Assembly (NCBI GenBank): GCA_911728435.2
Contig: OU452199.1
Span: 5,032,860-5,096,859, forward strand
Direction of reading: 5' to 3'
Source: Apoderus coryli
Taxonomy: Eukaryota > Arthropoda > Insecta > Coleoptera > Attelabidae
Length of the DNA stretch: 64,000 bases
The notes under the pieces were generated by a model. The model did not search any database, was not told the origin of the DNA, and was given only the letters and a program-made list of their open reading frames with translations. This document shows positions 63,817 to 64,000 of the stretch, one piece after another (the first letter of the stretch is position 1; every line of letters starts with the position of its first letter). The translations under genes and the position numbers were made by a program.

Positions 63817-64000
63817 CTACACCGGTTTATCGACAGTATCTCGTAAAATACACAATTTTTGGCCTTGTAAAATAACACCCTCAGTGTAGCCATCGTAAAA
63901 ATAAAGAATACTATCGGCACAGTTTATACAGTTGGTTCTCATCGTGTCGGAACGTTTCATCTTCATGTCTTCAAAGCAATTCGCCGCCCGCATAGTTATA
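63817..64000 (-). CDS. exon-like ORF open at the window edge (unrecognised)
   Basis: An uninterrupted minus-strand frame runs from the window edge: NCFEDMKMKRSDTMRTNCIN, CADSILYFYDGYTEGVILQG, then QKLCILRDTVDKPV and a stop at 63817. Two close Cys residues (CINC) and low bias suggest real coding sequence. A GTAGGT overlaps the stop and could be a splice donor, in which case this is an internal exon. Family unknown. Confidence 0.35.
   Translation of the reverse strand, partial: ITMRAANCFEDMKMKRSDTMRTNCINCADSILYFYDGYTEGVILQGQKLCILRDTVDKPV

Overview
The window reads as a gene-poor, AT-rich stretch of an arthropod, most likely insect, nuclear genome. The basis is its repeat content: an intact mariner (DD34D) and an intact rosa-type DD41D Tc1/mariner element, a complete BEL/Pao LTR retrotransposon primed by a tRNA-Tyr-like sequence, several 5'-truncated LINE families, hAT-type and foldback non-autonomous elements, a Crypton-like recombinase remnant and tRNA-derived SINE heads. 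No bacterial-style operon, rRNA gene or CRISPR array is visible. I cannot name the species; insect is an inference from element families.

Layout. 0-10 kb: small palindromic repeats, mariner (2528-3825), a SINE head, decayed LINE 3' ends. 10-16.5 kb: a 1.9-kb element with terminal inverted repeats that holds a 66-bp perfect palindrome and exon-like coding traces, then the rosa-type transposon (13723-15018), a split LINE and a MITE. 17-25.5 kb: two tandem foldback MITEs, with the 6.58-kb BEL element (18165-24745, identical 402-bp LTRs, one 1727-codon gag-pol frame) inserted at the edge of the second, then a leader fragment of another BEL element. 27.7-35.5 kb: a LINE with a clean 14-bp target duplication, a Crypton-like remnant, an hAT MITE with 8-bp target duplication, an R4/Dong-like LINE piece, a mariner relic and a SINE. 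37-53 kb: more LINE pieces, a possible spliced host gene interrupted by a 90-bp hairpin, and two nests (LINE plus MITE inside inverted repeats at 46.2-48.9 kb; LINE inside a ~180-bp tandem repeat inside an hAT-type element at 50.6-52.6 kb). 53.8-61.5 kb: an hAT transposase relic, a chain of R4-type and other LINEs separated by (AAT)n tracts, and a palindromic hammerhead-bearing insertion. 62-64 kb: THAP-domain gene exons and two further exon-like minus-strand ORFs at the window edge.

Two themes stand out. First, hammerhead-ribozyme-like cores (CUGANGA, stem II, GAAAC, short self-complementary stem III) recur about ten times. One at 35962-36009 is complete with three stems, and one sits in a 210-bp palindromic insertion with a 12-bp target duplication. 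They resemble those known from Penelope-like elements. Second, a Dong/R4-type LINE is present in four copies, each bounded on both sides by (TAA)n microsatellite; two of these lie at the (TTA)n tail of another LINE, so one retroelement appears to use the tail of another as a landing site.
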